Under the pieces are notes generated by a model that did not search any database, was not told the DNA's origin, and saw only the letters and a program-made list of their open reading frames with translations. From Chloroflexota bacterium (lineage in GTDB: Bacteria > Chloroflexota > Anaerolineae > Anaerolineales > UBA4823), in NCBI GenBank assembly GCA_029265355.1, contig JAJUJL010000024.1, forward strand, positions 1-59,290: a stretch of 59,290 bases of DNA. The letters are read 5' to 3'. Numbering within the stretch: position 1 is the first letter of the stretch; every line of letters begins with the position of its first letter. Both the position numbers and the translations under genes were made by a program. Below are positions 8,979 to 17,815 of the stretch, one piece after another.

Positions 8979-10778
8979 ATGCAGAAAGCCGAACAAATTC
9001 TACAAGCCATGTGTAAGTTGGGTGAAAATCGTATTCCCCTGAGGCGAGTATATCGCTGCCTGTTCAGCGAGGACTTGTTCCTGGCTGCATACGACAAGAT
9101 TGCTCGCAACCGTGGCGCTTTGACTGCGGGAACGGAGAACGACACAGTAGACGGGATGAACCTGGCTCGTATCCAACGGATAATCGAGCAGCTACGCTAC
9201 GAACGGTTCAAATTCCGTCCTGCCCGTCGCATCCAAACCCCAAAGAAAAGCGGAGGGACACGCCCGCTGGGTCTCCCGAACTTTACAGACAAGCTGGTGC
9301 AGGAAGCCTTGCGCCGGATGCTGGAAGCCTACTACGAACCCCGTTTTCGGGACAGTTCACACGGCTTCCGGCCTGGACGCGGCTGTCATACGGCACTGGC
9401 AGACCTGCATAAGAAGTTCCAAGGCGCGGCGTGGTTCATCGAAGGCGACATCCGGGGCTGTTTTGACAACATCGACCATGAAACCCTGATGGAAATCCTC
9501 GCGAGAGACATTCAGGATGGCCGCTTGCTCAACCTGATTCGGATGGGACTGGAAGCCGGGTATATGGAGGACTGGCAGTACAACTGTACCTACAGCGGGA
9601 CACCGCAGGGCGGTATCCTCAGCCCGCTCCTGTCCAATATCTACCTGCATGAACTGGATACCTACGTCGAAGATGTGCTGATCCCACAATACACCCGTGG
9701 GAAAAGGCGAGCACACAGCCTGGAATACTGCCGGATGTCCTATCCGATCCAATGCGCCCGGCAAGCCGGAGATACACAGCGAGTGAAGCAGCTTGAACTC
9801 GAACGCAGAAAGCTACCTTCGCAAGATGTGCATGACCCGAACTACCGGCGGCTGCAATACATCCGTTACGCCGATGATTTCATCTTGGGCTTTATCGGCC
9901 CAAAGTCAGAAGCCGAGCAGATCAAAGCAGCTATCGGCGCATTCCTGAAAGACAGGCTACACCTGGAGATGAGTGCATCCAAAACCCTCATCACCCATGC
10001 ACGCACTGAACATGCCCGATTTTTGGGCTACGACATCAGCGTTTACCATGCGGACGACAAAATATCACCCCGAACCGGGACGCTCACCAAGATTCGCACC
10101 CAAAGCGGGTGCATCCGGCTGGGCATCCCGATGGGCAAGGTCGACGAGTTGGTGGCCCGCTACCGGCATGACGGGAAAGTCATGCACGAAAACGAGCTGC
10201 TGGCGTTCAGTGATGCCACGATCGTGAATGCGTACCAGCAACGCTATCGGGGTATTGCCGAATACTACAAGTACGCCACCGATCGGCGGCGCCTGCAAAA
10301 GCTCAAGTACTTCGTGGAAATCGCCATGACCAAGACCCTGGCCTGCAAGCACAAGACCACTGTCAACCGTATCTATCGCAAGTGTGCGAGTCAGAGAGAA
10401 GTGGACGGGACGATCTACAAAGTGCTGGCAGTGCCCATCCCCGGCCAACAAGAGCGGAAATATGCTTATTGGGGCGGCATCTCCCTGAAAAGGGTGGATG
10501 TGGGGCAAGGGTACATCATCGACCGGACCGTTATGGATCAGGTTCCCAGCCCGAAACGGGTAGAACTCATCCGGCGGTTACAGGCGAACCGGTGTGAGCT
10601 ATGCGGGTCAACCGAGAAGTGCGAAGTCCATCACGTGCGCAAGCTGGTGGACATCAAGCGCAGGTGGCGGAAGACGGAAGAGAAACCGGCCTGGGTGAAG
10701 AAGATGATCGCAATGCGTCGCAGGACACTGGTGGTCTGTGCAGCGTGTCATCACGAGATCCACAATGGACAGACCTAA
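8979..10778 (+). CDS. Group II intron reverse transcriptase/maturase with HNH
   Basis: 599 aa from ATG 8979 (GGAGG at 8966-8970, 8-nt spacing); a TTG start at 8964 is less likely. The RT domain spans about residues 60-330, with SHGFRPGRGCHTAL, GDIRGCFDNIDH, GTPQGGILSPLLSN and the catalytic YADD. A maturase X domain and a C-terminal HNH endonuclease follow, the last with CELCG, EVHHV, CAAC and HEIH ligands. It assists splicing and performs target-primed reverse transcription for retrohoming. All core motifs are present, so it is probably functional. The stop lies 24 bp upstream of domain V, as usual for domain IV ORFs. Confidence 0.95.
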   Translation: MQKAEQILQAMCKLGENRIPLRRVYRCLFSEDLFLAAYDKIARNRGALTAGTENDTVDGMNLARIQRIIEQLRYERFKFRPARRIQTPKKSGGTRPLGLPNFTDKLVQEALRRMLEAYYEPRFRDSSHGFRPGRGCHTALADLHKKFQGAAWFIEGDIRGCFDNIDHETLMEILARDIQDGRLLNLIRMGLEAGYMEDWQYNCTYSGTPQGGILSPLLSNIYLHELDTYVEDVLIPQYTRGKRRAHSLEYCRMSYPIQCARQAGDTQRVKQLELERRKLPSQDVHDPNYRRLQYIRYADDFILGFIGPKSEAEQIKAAIGAFLKDRLHLEMSASKTLITHARTEHARFLGYDISVYHADDKISPRTGTLTKIRTQSGCIRLGIPMGKVDELVARYRHDGKVMHENELLAFSDATIVNAYQQRYRGIAEYYKYATDRRRLQKLKYFVEIAMTKTLACKHKTTVNRIYRKCASQREVDGTIYKVLAVPIPGQQERKYAYWGGISLKRVDVGQGYIIDRTVMDQVPSPKRVELIRRLQANRCELCGSTEKCEVHHVRKLVDIKRRWRKTEEKPAWVKKMIAMRRRTLVVCAACHHEIHNGQT

Positions 10779-10802
10779 CCCATCTGAAGCATCAGTTCTG
10801 GA

Positions 10803-10836
10803 GAGCCGGATGATCCGAAAGGGTCACGTCCGGTTC
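10803..10836 (+). ncRNA. Group II intron domain V
   Basis: A 34-nt stem-loop with the conserved AGC triad near its 5' end, a GAAA tetraloop and a CCGGUUC 3' arm: the catalytic heart of the intron RNA. Its position 25 bp after the maturase stop and about 66 bp before the 3' splice site is canonical. Confidence 0.9.
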
Positions 10837-10902
10837 GGAGGGGGGACTGGGGAAAAGTACTGTCGGCTGTATCGGCAGCAACTCGCCCCTTTCCTACCCT
10901 AC

Positions 10903-12129
10903 TTATCCAAAGAGACCAACAAGGGCAAGCTAGAGCGTTCGCTTCAAGGCTATCACAATGGAGCCGTCCCTTGGGGTTACATCAGTGTGCTGCAGGGCAA
11001 CCGCAAGGTAGGCGTTCCCGACCCGGAGAAGGCTCCGGTTGTGGTCGCAATGTTTGAACGCTATGCTACTGGCCAATACTCTGACATGCAGATTGCCAGC
11101 TGGTTGAACGAACAGGGATTTCTCACCGCGAAAAACCGCATGTTTAACAAGGACTCAGTGCGGGATATGCTCTGCAATCCCTATTATGTGGGCAAGATCC
11201 GTTACCGTGGGATGACCGTCCGTCCTAAAGGAGTCAGCTTTCGCTCAACGCCGCCTCAGGTCTCCAATGGCCAGCACGAGCCAATCATCACCCAGGAGTT
11301 GTGGGATCGCTGCCAGGCGCTGCGTGCCAGCCGGCGTGTGGTTCCCAAACCCGGGCAGACGGCTGCCAGAGTTCACCTGCTGCAAAGCCTGGCGGTCTGT
11401 GCGCACTGTGGTCGACGACTTCGTGTCCAGACACCGAAGAATTACCCCACCTACCACCGGGAGGATTCGCACCTGCGCGGCTACTACGACTGCCCGTACT
11501 CAGGTCAAAGCATTCACGCTGACAGGCTGGATGAACAAGTCGCAGCTCTAATACAGTCGCTGAAGCTCACTCCAACCTGGGAAGAAGATGTGCGGAAACT
11601 GCTGCATGACGAACAGGACAGACCCGATCCGGAGGCCGAGCGCAAAGAGATTCGCAGTATGTTGCGCCTGATGCGCGATAACTATGAGCGGGGCCTGTAC
11701 GAAGGCGAAGAATACCAGTACTGGCAGAAAGTCAACAGCTTGAAGGAAAAACTCGAGCTGCTCACCCGTATCCCGGAGTCGGCGATTGAACGGGCTGCCC
11801 TCACCCTGCTGAACCTGCATGACAGCTGGGAATGGGCTACCCGCGAAGAGCGCAAGATGCTGGTGCGGACTATGATCCAGGAAGCTGGTTGCGATGTGGG
11901 TACAAAGCGCATCATGTGGGTCAAAGTCAATCCAGACTACGAGATTCTCTTCCGGCTGATGGATAGACTGCGCCCCGACGCTGGGCGACGCTACTGGATC
12001 CGAGAACAAGGTGCAGAAGGGAATATTGTTGACATAGGGGAAGAGATGAGACAGACGGTAACGGAAGTCAAAATCGCCTTCCCGGTGTCCCACAACACCT
12101 TGACAAGAGTCGAGGAGTACGTACAATGA
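10903..12129 (+). pseudogene. Large serine recombinase, N-terminal catalytic part missing
   Basis: The first native codon after the intron is TTA at 10903. About 408 residues follow. LERSLQGYHNGAVPWGY is the entry to the Recombinase domain (PF07508-like). Next come the zinc-ribbon-like domain (CAHCGRRLR with a later DCPYSG), a coiled-coil region and the C-terminus. The resolvase-type catalytic domain with the active-site serine, about 150-180 residues, is absent and replaced by the intron. The open frame happens to run in from intron domain IV at 10738, but those codons are not recombinase. Large serine recombinases integrate and excise elements at att sites; this one cannot act alone. Parts of its 3' end are repeated near 30.64-30.83 kb. 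Confidence 0.85.
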
Positions 12130-12197
12130 AGGATAACCGCTTAAAAGTTGAGATCGCCCAGCAGGCACTGAGCGATCTCGGGTGTGGAAACCACACC
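12119..12197 (+). terminator. Tandem hairpins after the serine recombinase (repeat copy 1)
   Basis: GAGATCGC (12150-12157) pairs with GCGATCTC (12172-12179), followed at once by GGTGTGG-AAA-CCACACC (12181-12197). The first hairpin and about 30 bases before it recur at 33249-33311. It probably ends transcription of the recombinase gene, though no T-run follows. Confidence 0.55.
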
Positions 12198-12270
12198 GAA
12201 GCGTAAAATCCCGCACGTTCACATCCGTTTTTCAACAGATCGAGAGCCGGCAGGCTCACAAGACTTTACG

Positions 12271-12320
12271 CTCAGCGGAGAGGGTGGGTGCCCACTCCAC
12301 GGTGGGTAAATACCGCTGAG
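12271..12320. repeat. Stem-loop with 17-bp motif shared with 35.04 kb
   Basis: CTCAGCGG (12271-12278) and CCGCTGAG (12313-12320) form an outer stem with GTGGG-TG-CCCAC nested inside. The 17 bases at 12277-12293, GGAGAGGGTGGGTGCCC, are repeated exactly at 35043-35059, and the alignment continues more weakly to a shared GTAAA. This suggests a common origin of the two borders. Confidence 0.55.
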
Positions 12321-12373
12321 TCGATGGGTAATATTGAACCACTTCTTCGGATTTGTAAAAACAACGATGCATG

Positions 12374-12401
12374 AGCGGGAAGGGCAGATGTCCTTCCCGC
12401 T
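12374..12401 (-). terminator. Terminator of the transporter/protease operon
   Basis: AGCGGGAAGG (12374-12383) and CCTTCCCGCT (12392-12401) make a perfect 10-bp stem with an 8-nt loop, 16 bases beyond the stop of the last gene of the minus-strand operon. A GTTGTTTTT tract follows on that strand about ten bases later. Confidence 0.65.
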
Positions 12402-12416
12402 TGTGCTGATCATTGC

Positions 12417-13337
12417 TTATACAGCCGTGGCTGCCATAAAGATGTAGATGACCGTGTCGATTGACACGTGCATAATCCACGACCAGCCCAGTCCGCGCGT
12501 ATCAAGCATGGCCTTGCCAAGCAGCAGCGCCAAGCCTCCGGAATAGACCAGCCCGAATGGCCCGGAAGGGAAGCCGCCGTAATAATGGCCAAGCCCGAAC
12601 CATAGGGAGGTGAGCCAGATGGCATGCTGCGGCCCAACGGCCGGGAGAAGCGTGGCCAAAGGCGCGGCGCGGAATTGGGCTTCCTCGCCAAAAGCGTTAA
12701 ACCCCGCGCTCAGCAGGATCAGGGGAATCCAGGGAAACGCGGCGGCAATGTTGGACAACACAGCCGGGTTTTGGCTCACCAGGAAGAGAAAGAACAACCC
12801 GGCCAGCGATATCGAAATGGCTGTTCCCAAGACAGACCAGGATAAGCGCCGCTTTTTGGCCGTGGAACCTGCCCCACCAACAGGCGCCCTCAGGTTTCCA
12901 ACTGCCAGGAACGCCTGGCGTCGTTTTATACCCATGAGGAAAAGGGCAGCTAAAACGATCAGCGTATCCACTATCAGCAAAACGCGGTCACCCAATACCC
13001 CAATTATTTGGTGTTGACCCTCAATCAGGCCGTTCCAGATAGAAGACCTAGTGATCAGAGGTCGTATTATCAGTGGGGCCAGTATGATGACTCCCATGAT
13101 GGCGAAGTAGGCCCGTAAGGGCTTCAAAACGGGCCAGACGGATGCAGCGGCGATGAGCAAGACGGCGGTCACTATCCAGGCCGGAGTAATCCAGGGAATG
13201 TCGCTGCCCAACAGATCACGCGCAATTACCAGGGGCAGCTTGCTGAGGAGCAGGGTGCCTAACCAGGCTGCAGCGATCACAATTGTGGATCTGGCTGCCA
13301 CCGCGGGATGCTCGGTAGAGGTGGAAATTGTTGTCAT
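12417..13337 (-). CDS. CPBP-family intramembrane metalloprotease
   Basis: 306 aa, multi-spanning (about eight hydrophobic segments). The CPBP/Abi motif appears as EEAQFR (two glutamates and arginine of EExxxR) followed by a WFGLGHYYGG histidine motif; both are needed for activity in the Rce1-like family. Members mature prenylated or peptide substrates, or give self-immunity to bacteriocins. Start ATG 13337 has GGAG 8 bases upstream and overlaps the preceding stop by four bases (ATGA), so it is translationally coupled. It is the last gene of the operon and one of four full-length CPBP genes in it. Confidence 0.85.
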   Translation of the reverse strand: MTTISTSTEHPAVAARSTIVIAAAWLGTLLLSKLPLVIARDLLGSDIPWITPAWIVTAVLLIAAASVWPVLKPLRAYFAIMGVIILAPLIIRPLITRSSIWNGLIEGQHQIIGVLGDRVLLIVDTLIVLAALFLMGIKRRQAFLAVGNLRAPVGGAGSTAKKRRLSWSVLGTAISISLAGLFFLFLVSQNPAVLSNIAAAFPWIPLILLSAGFNAFGEEAQFRAAPLATLLPAVGPQHAIWLTSLWFGLGHYYGGFPSGPFGLVYSGGLALLLGKAMLDTRGLGWSWIMHVSIDTVIYIFMAATAV

Positions 13338-13606
13338 TGTTTAATCTCCTGTACTTTTAGTATGGAAGGTGGATATCTCTGCTTCTGTCTGAAGAACAAG
13401 AAAGCCATATAGGGCGAGATCAACGCGACCAACAAGAACAGCGTCAAAGCTGTTGTAAAAACTCCTGGCGGGATCACGAACAAATTACCCCCTAAACCAG
13501 TGGCAGCAATATGAACAATGCTGCCCGCCCAGATTGTATTCCTGCCGCGCTCATACAAATAAGCAAGAAAACCAAGGATTAGCTTGAGATATAAATTGCG
13601 GTTCAT
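13334..13606 (-). CDS. Short membrane protein resembling the C-terminal half of a CPBP protease
   Basis: 90 aa with two or three membrane segments. LAYLYERGRNTIWAGSIVH resembles the last catalytic region of CPBP proteins (the segment with the second histidine), but the EExxxR half is absent and the protein starts directly here. A GGGAG seven bases upstream of ATG 13606 and the four-base overlap with the next gene argue that it is translated, not merely a relic. It could be a truncated paralogue or a small partner of the complete CPBP encoded next. Confidence 0.6.
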   Translation of the reverse strand: MNRNLYLKLILGFLAYLYERGRNTIWAGSIVHIAATGLGGNLFVIPPGVFTTALTLFLLVALISPYMAFLFFRQKQRYPPSILKVQEIKQ

Positions 13607-13654
13607 TTTATTCTCCCAGGATCAGCCAGATTCACATGGATGCCTCAAAAACCT

Positions 13655-15208
13655 CTAGTTCGCCAACTGCTTTGCCCGACCGATAAAAGCCATGACGATC
13701 AGGCTGAGAGTCAATGGCATGAAGAATCTGATATTGCCGCTGCTGTTTGCGCCGAGATAATCCACCGCCGATATCCCGTTCATCACCAGATACCACAAAG
13801 CGACATACATCACTTCAAAAAGTTTCTGACTTTTACTCCACACGCCCAATGCCAGAGCCAGGCTTGGGATGAATAGCGCTCCAGAGAACCAGGCGAGTAA
13901 CCCCGAGCTATCTCCAGAGATCAACAGCTTGACTGCAGCCCCACTCCCCGTCAACACGGTAACGATGAAACCAGCCAGCCAGGTCGCGGGGAGCTGTCTC
14001 CTCAGCGGCGCAGCGGAGGAGAAGACCATCTGCCCCACGTTGTGGCGGATCTCGCGGCTTCCCATGCCTGACCAGATCAGGATGGGCCAGAGCCAGGTAA
14101 TGGGGAGGATATAGGCGCGGACAGGTTCGGGGCTCATGAGAATCGCGGCGATCATCAAACCGCCTGCGACGGTGAACCACCCCCAACGCAGTCCCTTGAG
14201 CAGAAGCTTTAGCTCCAGGAACACTACTCGGGACAAAGCGAATCGATTCTTCGGTGCAGTAAGCGGAGTCAAACTTGCGGCGGATAAAGATCGTGCAGCA
14301 GGCACAACATCGGGGTCCAGAAATGATACGTCTGCATTCATTTTTCCCGGATTCCTGCTCGATGAGTCAAAGCGGTCAAAGAAGATAGAGGAGGCCAATG
14401 CCAGTGCGAATGCGATCCCAAAGAACATGAAACGAGACAGGATGATGCCGGGCGTCCAATCCACTCCTGACCAGTTGAACACTCCCGTGATGGGAGTGTC
14501 GGTATTACCCAGCGTGAAACTGCCTGAGTAATCGGGGAAGGTCACTTTTGCTGCTTCGCCCATGCTTTGTTGAAGAAGCGTGAGCCCAAGTGGGTCGAGT
14601 GAGGGATTGTTCTTGCCAATCGAGATAGCCATTGAAATGGTAGAAGCGAAAAGAACGAAATAAATCAGGTTTCCGAAACCACCTTGCAGGAATCCGACGC
14701 ATTCGAAAAAAACCGCCAGGGCAGCGGTCAGCGCCAGCATGGGCAGGGTGATGAACAGGAATGGAGAAATCAGCGCCGCAAAATCAAGCCGCCTGTTTTC
14801 TCCAGCCAATATTTGAATGACCAAAGCAGTGATGGAGAGCACAACCACCATGGCAACGAGAACAGCAAAGTTGCTGAGCCATTTGCCAAACACGTACAGC
14901 GGGCGCGTGAGCGGTGTAGATGCCATAATCTGCCCGACGCCTGTTTCGCGGTCGCGCGCGATGGAGCTTTTAACCAGATAGAAACCGAACCAGCCCAGGA
15001 AGAAAGTTGCAATACTTGCTATCATGCCTCCGACCCAGGCAGAGTTGAATGCTCCGCGATAGTTTCCAAGCTGCACATTGATGTTGCCAATTGCTGCCTG
15101 GTAACCGAGGAAAACTACGGCTCCCAACATGGTCAGAAAACTGTAGCGGCGAACGCGTTCAAGAAAATCGGCGCGCGCAATATGATAGATGGTGCGCGCC
15201 TGGTTCAT
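13655..15208 (-). CDS. ABC transporter 1, double-length ABC-2-type permease
   Basis: 517 aa with about twelve hydrophobic segments arranged as two ABC-2-like halves. The first half starts with the typical IARADFLERVRRYSFL elbow helix; the second starts near residue 325. There is an extracytoplasmic, Gly/Thr/Asp-rich stretch around residues 225-260. Its start overlaps the end of the ATPase gene by four bases, which marks the two as one exporter. ABC-2 exporters of this layout move peptides, lipids or drugs; the substrate is unknown. Confidence 0.85.
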   Translation of the reverse strand: MNQARTIYHIARADFLERVRRYSFLTMLGAVVFLGYQAAIGNINVQLGNYRGAFNSAWVGGMIASIATFFLGWFGFYLVKSSIARDRETGVGQIMASTPLTRPLYVFGKWLSNFAVLVAMVVVLSITALVIQILAGENRRLDFAALISPFLFITLPMLALTAALAVFFECVGFLQGGFGNLIYFVLFASTISMAISIGKNNPSLDPLGLTLLQQSMGEAAKVTFPDYSGSFTLGNTDTPITGVFNWSGVDWTPGIILSRFMFFGIAFALALASSIFFDRFDSSSRNPGKMNADVSFLDPDVVPAARSLSAASLTPLTAPKNRFALSRVVFLELKLLLKGLRWGWFTVAGGLMIAAILMSPEPVRAYILPITWLWPILIWSGMGSREIRHNVGQMVFSSAAPLRRQLPATWLAGFIVTVLTGSGAAVKLLISGDSSGLLAWFSGALFIPSLALALGVWSKSQKLFEVMYVALWYLVMNGISAVDYLGANSSGNIRFFMPLTLSLIVMAFIGRAKQLAN

Positions 15209-16137
15209 ATCTTGCCTCCGATGAAATACAGGTATGCATCTTCAAGGTTAGGAGAAATGTTTTTAGCGTTCGCTTCGGGTTGGCTTTCGCTGACCACGCG
15301 TACCTGCACACCGTTACTCCTGCGAATGGTTCCGCTGACGATGTATTTCTGTTTGAGCGCCAACAGCTCGTCGCTGCTTACGTTCCACTCCCAAACCTTG
15401 TTTTCCAGCCGCTGGAGCAGGTCCTCGGGTGCAGCCCTGCTCAAGAGCCTTCCTTTATCGATGAGGGCAATCTGCGTAGCGGTCGATTCGACATCGGAAA
15501 CAATATGCGTGGATAGGATCACGATCCGCTCGCCTGATAGGTCTGACAGCAAATTCCGGAATCTGACCCGCTCCTCGGGGTCGAGTCCCACAGTCGGCTC
15601 ATCCACAATGAGCAGCTGCGGGTCGTTCAAAAGGGCCTGGGCGATGCCGACGCGCTGTTTCATCCCGCCCGAATAGCCTCCCAACGGGCGCTTCGCCGCT
15701 TCGATAAGATTGACAACCTGCAGCAATTCGTCAATCCGCCTCTTCGTGCTCTTTGAATCCAGGCCTTTGATGACTGCCATATACTCAAGAAATTCAACTG
15801 CAGACAAATTCGGGTACACGCCAAAATCCTGGGGCAGATAGCCCAGCACAGCGCGCAGAGCATCGGGAGAGCGGGCAATATCCGCTCCATTCCAGGTCAC
15901 CTTGCCCGTGGTAGGTTTGGTGATAGTCGCCAGGATGCGCATCAGGGTGGACTTGCCCGCGCCGTTGGGACCAAGCAGCCCTAACACGCCTGGACCCAGA
16001 TCCAGCGAGAAATCGCGCAAACCCCAGGTTTTGCTGCTGTATTGCTTGCCCACATTCTGGATGTTTATCCCCATCGACACGCGTGCCGTGGCGGTAGAAG
16101 GTCTGGTCATCAGATGTGGAATAGTCTGGGTGTCCAT
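15205..16137 (-). CDS. ABC transporter 1, ATP-binding protein
   Basis: 310 aa from ATG 16137 (GAGG five bases upstream; a GTG two codons earlier is possible). Walker A GPNGAGKS at 56-63, signature YSGGMKQR, Walker B LLIVDEPTVGLDP, then a switch-histidine region STHIVSD. A C-terminal extension of about 80 residues fits the DrrA/BcrA-like drug and peptide exporter ATPases. It powers the permease encoded immediately downstream with a 4-bp overlap. Confidence 0.92.
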   Translation of the reverse strand: MDTQTIPHLMTRPSTATARVSMGINIQNVGKQYSSKTWGLRDFSLDLGPGVLGLLGPNGAGKSTLMRILATITKPTTGKVTWNGADIARSPDALRAVLGYLPQDFGVYPNLSAVEFLEYMAVIKGLDSKSTKRRIDELLQVVNLIEAAKRPLGGYSGGMKQRVGIAQALLNDPQLLIVDEPTVGLDPEERVRFRNLLSDLSGERIVILSTHIVSDVESTATQIALIDKGRLLSRAAPEDLLQRLENKVWEWNVSSDELLALKQKYIVSGTIRRSNGVQVRVVSESQPEANAKNISPNLEDAYLYFIGGKI

Positions 16138-16155
16138 ATTCACCTCGAGTTGCTT

Positions 16156-16977
16156 TTAGCTGGTCTCGGCCTGCCTGGTGTTGGCGATTTCCTGCTGGTT
16201 GACACGGCCGCGCTGCAGGTTGGCGCCGTAGATCAGGGATAGAATCAGAGCCAGGACGAGGGTCACACCGGTCAGCAGCCAGAGCTGCTGGGTTAATGAG
16301 ATCCCCCCATTAAGAAATACAAAAAAGCTCTGCCCGACATGATACAGGATGGGGATCGCCAGGCTGCCTTGTGTTTGGAGGTAGAACCAGGTGAGGATCA
16401 CGGACAACGCGGCGATGTAGAGGATGGTTGGCAGCCAGTACGAGCCGGCGTTCATCTGCCCGGGCAGGGTCAGGGCAAGATGGGTTGTCCCCCAAATGAC
16501 CCCGCTGAACATAGCGGAAGCAAGCGCCGGACGGACAGACAGCAACCTGGGCAGCGCATATCCTCTCCAGCCCAGCTCCTCCATGATGGCTCCGATCACG
16601 ATAAAGACGCTGATGATGACAAATTGAGGGGGAGACCAGTCGTTGAGCCGGATGGCAGGTATCCAACCGAACAGGAGCGCCAGCAGGCTCATCGCCAGAC
16701 GCACCCCCAGGGCCAGGCCGATAGCCAGGATGTACCATTTGAAGCCAACCCGCCATTGGAACAGCTTTTTTAGCAACACTCCCACAGCCTTTCTCCCCCC
16801 GGTGAGGGCGACCAGGATGACGGCCAGGAGGGCGGGCACGAAAACCATCGCCAAAGGGGTAATCTCCACGGGGAGGCGCAGAAAGAGAGGAATGGCGAAG
16901 CTAAGCAGCGGGACCAGGATGAGAAACACTGGCAAGGAAAAACGTTCTTTACGAACAGTATTCGTTTTCAAATTCAT
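16156..16977 (-). CDS. CPBP-family intramembrane metalloprotease
   Basis: 273 aa, about eight membrane segments. The motif EELGWRGY is the canonical EExxxRxx(F/Y) of CPBP/Abi proteases, followed by the WGTTHL histidine motif and a later YHVGQS histidine. The start at 16977 lies behind AAAGGTGA. It follows another CPBP gene by 13 bases and precedes ABC transporter 1 by 18, so all are one transcript. Confidence 0.87.
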   Translation of the reverse strand: MNLKTNTVRKERFSLPVFLILVPLLSFAIPLFLRLPVEITPLAMVFVPALLAVILVALTGGRKAVGVLLKKLFQWRVGFKWYILAIGLALGVRLAMSLLALLFGWIPAIRLNDWSPPQFVIISVFIVIGAIMEELGWRGYALPRLLSVRPALASAMFSGVIWGTTHLALTLPGQMNAGSYWLPTILYIAALSVILTWFYLQTQGSLAIPILYHVGQSFFVFLNGGISLTQQLWLLTGVTLVLALILSLIYGANLQRGRVNQQEIANTRQAETS

Positions 16978-16990
16978 TCACCTTTCTTTT

Positions 16991-17815
16991 TCACAGACTC
17001 TCGCGGGTCTCACCCAGGCTTTCTGTTAAGAGACGGGACACGCGTTGGGAAGCGTTAACCAACAGGATCCAGCCCAAAAATGCAACGGGAAGCATCAACA
17101 GGCTCAGCACCAGCCATGCCGATAGCGCGCCCTCCGCTGCATTACTTGTGAGGTTCAGGTACGCAGCCAGATTCAATAACCCATGGAAAAAAACTGCCGG
17201 GTAAATACTTTTTCCGTGCAATACCAGGGCTCCCAAGCAGATACCCAGCAAGGATGCGACCATGATCCGAGCGAGAACCACCAGCACAGGCTCACCGGCC
17301 AGGTAGACAATGTGCATAGCCCCAAAAAATAGCGAGGAAACCAGGACGCTCTTGAGCGGGCCGCGGCCTGTATCGCCCCAGGCGCGAATTAACCCGTGTA
17401 AAATCAACCCCCGAAAGGCAACTTCTTCCAGGAATGCGTGAGTTATAAGGAACAGGGCTGCAAGACCTGCCAACCCAGGATTGGAGACACGCAGGTCGAA
17501 ATTTCCCGTCATCGTGTAGGTTGACACTACAATTGAGTAAGCCAGCGGGAGGAGCAGAATCAGCCACGTACGCCAGCCTGCCAGCCGCGTAAATCCGGCT
17601 GAGCCTGACCATTTCAGCCGCATAAGCACCAAAAGCAGGAGCATGATCGCGACCAGCCTGCCAATCGCACTGGCGATGTACCATCCATGTGTCTCCCCAG
17701 GCCAGGATGCGCTCACCAGGATCGCTGAAAATAGTACCATGAGAATTTCGATCAAGGTGATACAGGTTGCCCAGGCCAGAGGCCGTTTGGCTGCTAAAGT
17801 TTCGATATTATTCAT
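16991..17815 (-). CDS. CPBP-family intramembrane metalloprotease
   Basis: 274 aa with about eight membrane segments. EEVAFRG (EExxxR), FFGAMHIVY and FFHGLLN carry the expected Glu/Arg and two His ligands. Its ATG overlaps the stop of the preceding gene by four bases. Sequence similarity to the other CPBP proteins here is limited to the motifs, so these are diverged paralogues and not recent tandem copies. Confidence 0.87.
   Translation of the reverse strand: MNNIETLAAKRPLAWATCITLIEILMVLFSAILVSASWPGETHGWYIASAIGRLVAIMLLLLVLMRLKWSGSAGFTRLAGWRTWLILLLPLAYSIVVSTYTMTGNFDLRVSNPGLAGLAALFLITHAFLEEVAFRGLILHGLIRAWGDTGRGPLKSVLVSSLFFGAMHIVYLAGEPVLVVLARIMVASLLGICLGALVLHGKSIYPAVFFHGLLNLAAYLNLTSNAAEGALSAWLVLSLLMLPVAFLGWILLVNASQRVSRLLTESLGETRESL

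Larger units (their letters stand above)
8446..10902 (+). mobile_element. Group II intron with encoded maturase
   Basis: The 5' end GTGCG at 8446 matches the GUGYG consensus. The 3' end is CCTACCCTAC ending at 10902. Domain V is clear at 10803-10836: a 34-nt hairpin starting GAGCCGG with a GAAA loop and ending CCGGTTC. Domain VI at about 10837-10902 has an extra hairpin in its distal part. The long non-coding 8467-8978 would be domains I-III, and the RT gene sits in domain IV. Length is 2457 bp. The element looks intact, but the two exons come from unrelated genes. Confidence 0.9.

Noticed and set aside
14684-15676. 330-codon plus-strand frame across ABC transporter 1
   Set aside because: It runs opposite to the permease and ATPase with intact Walker motifs; no SD or homology.
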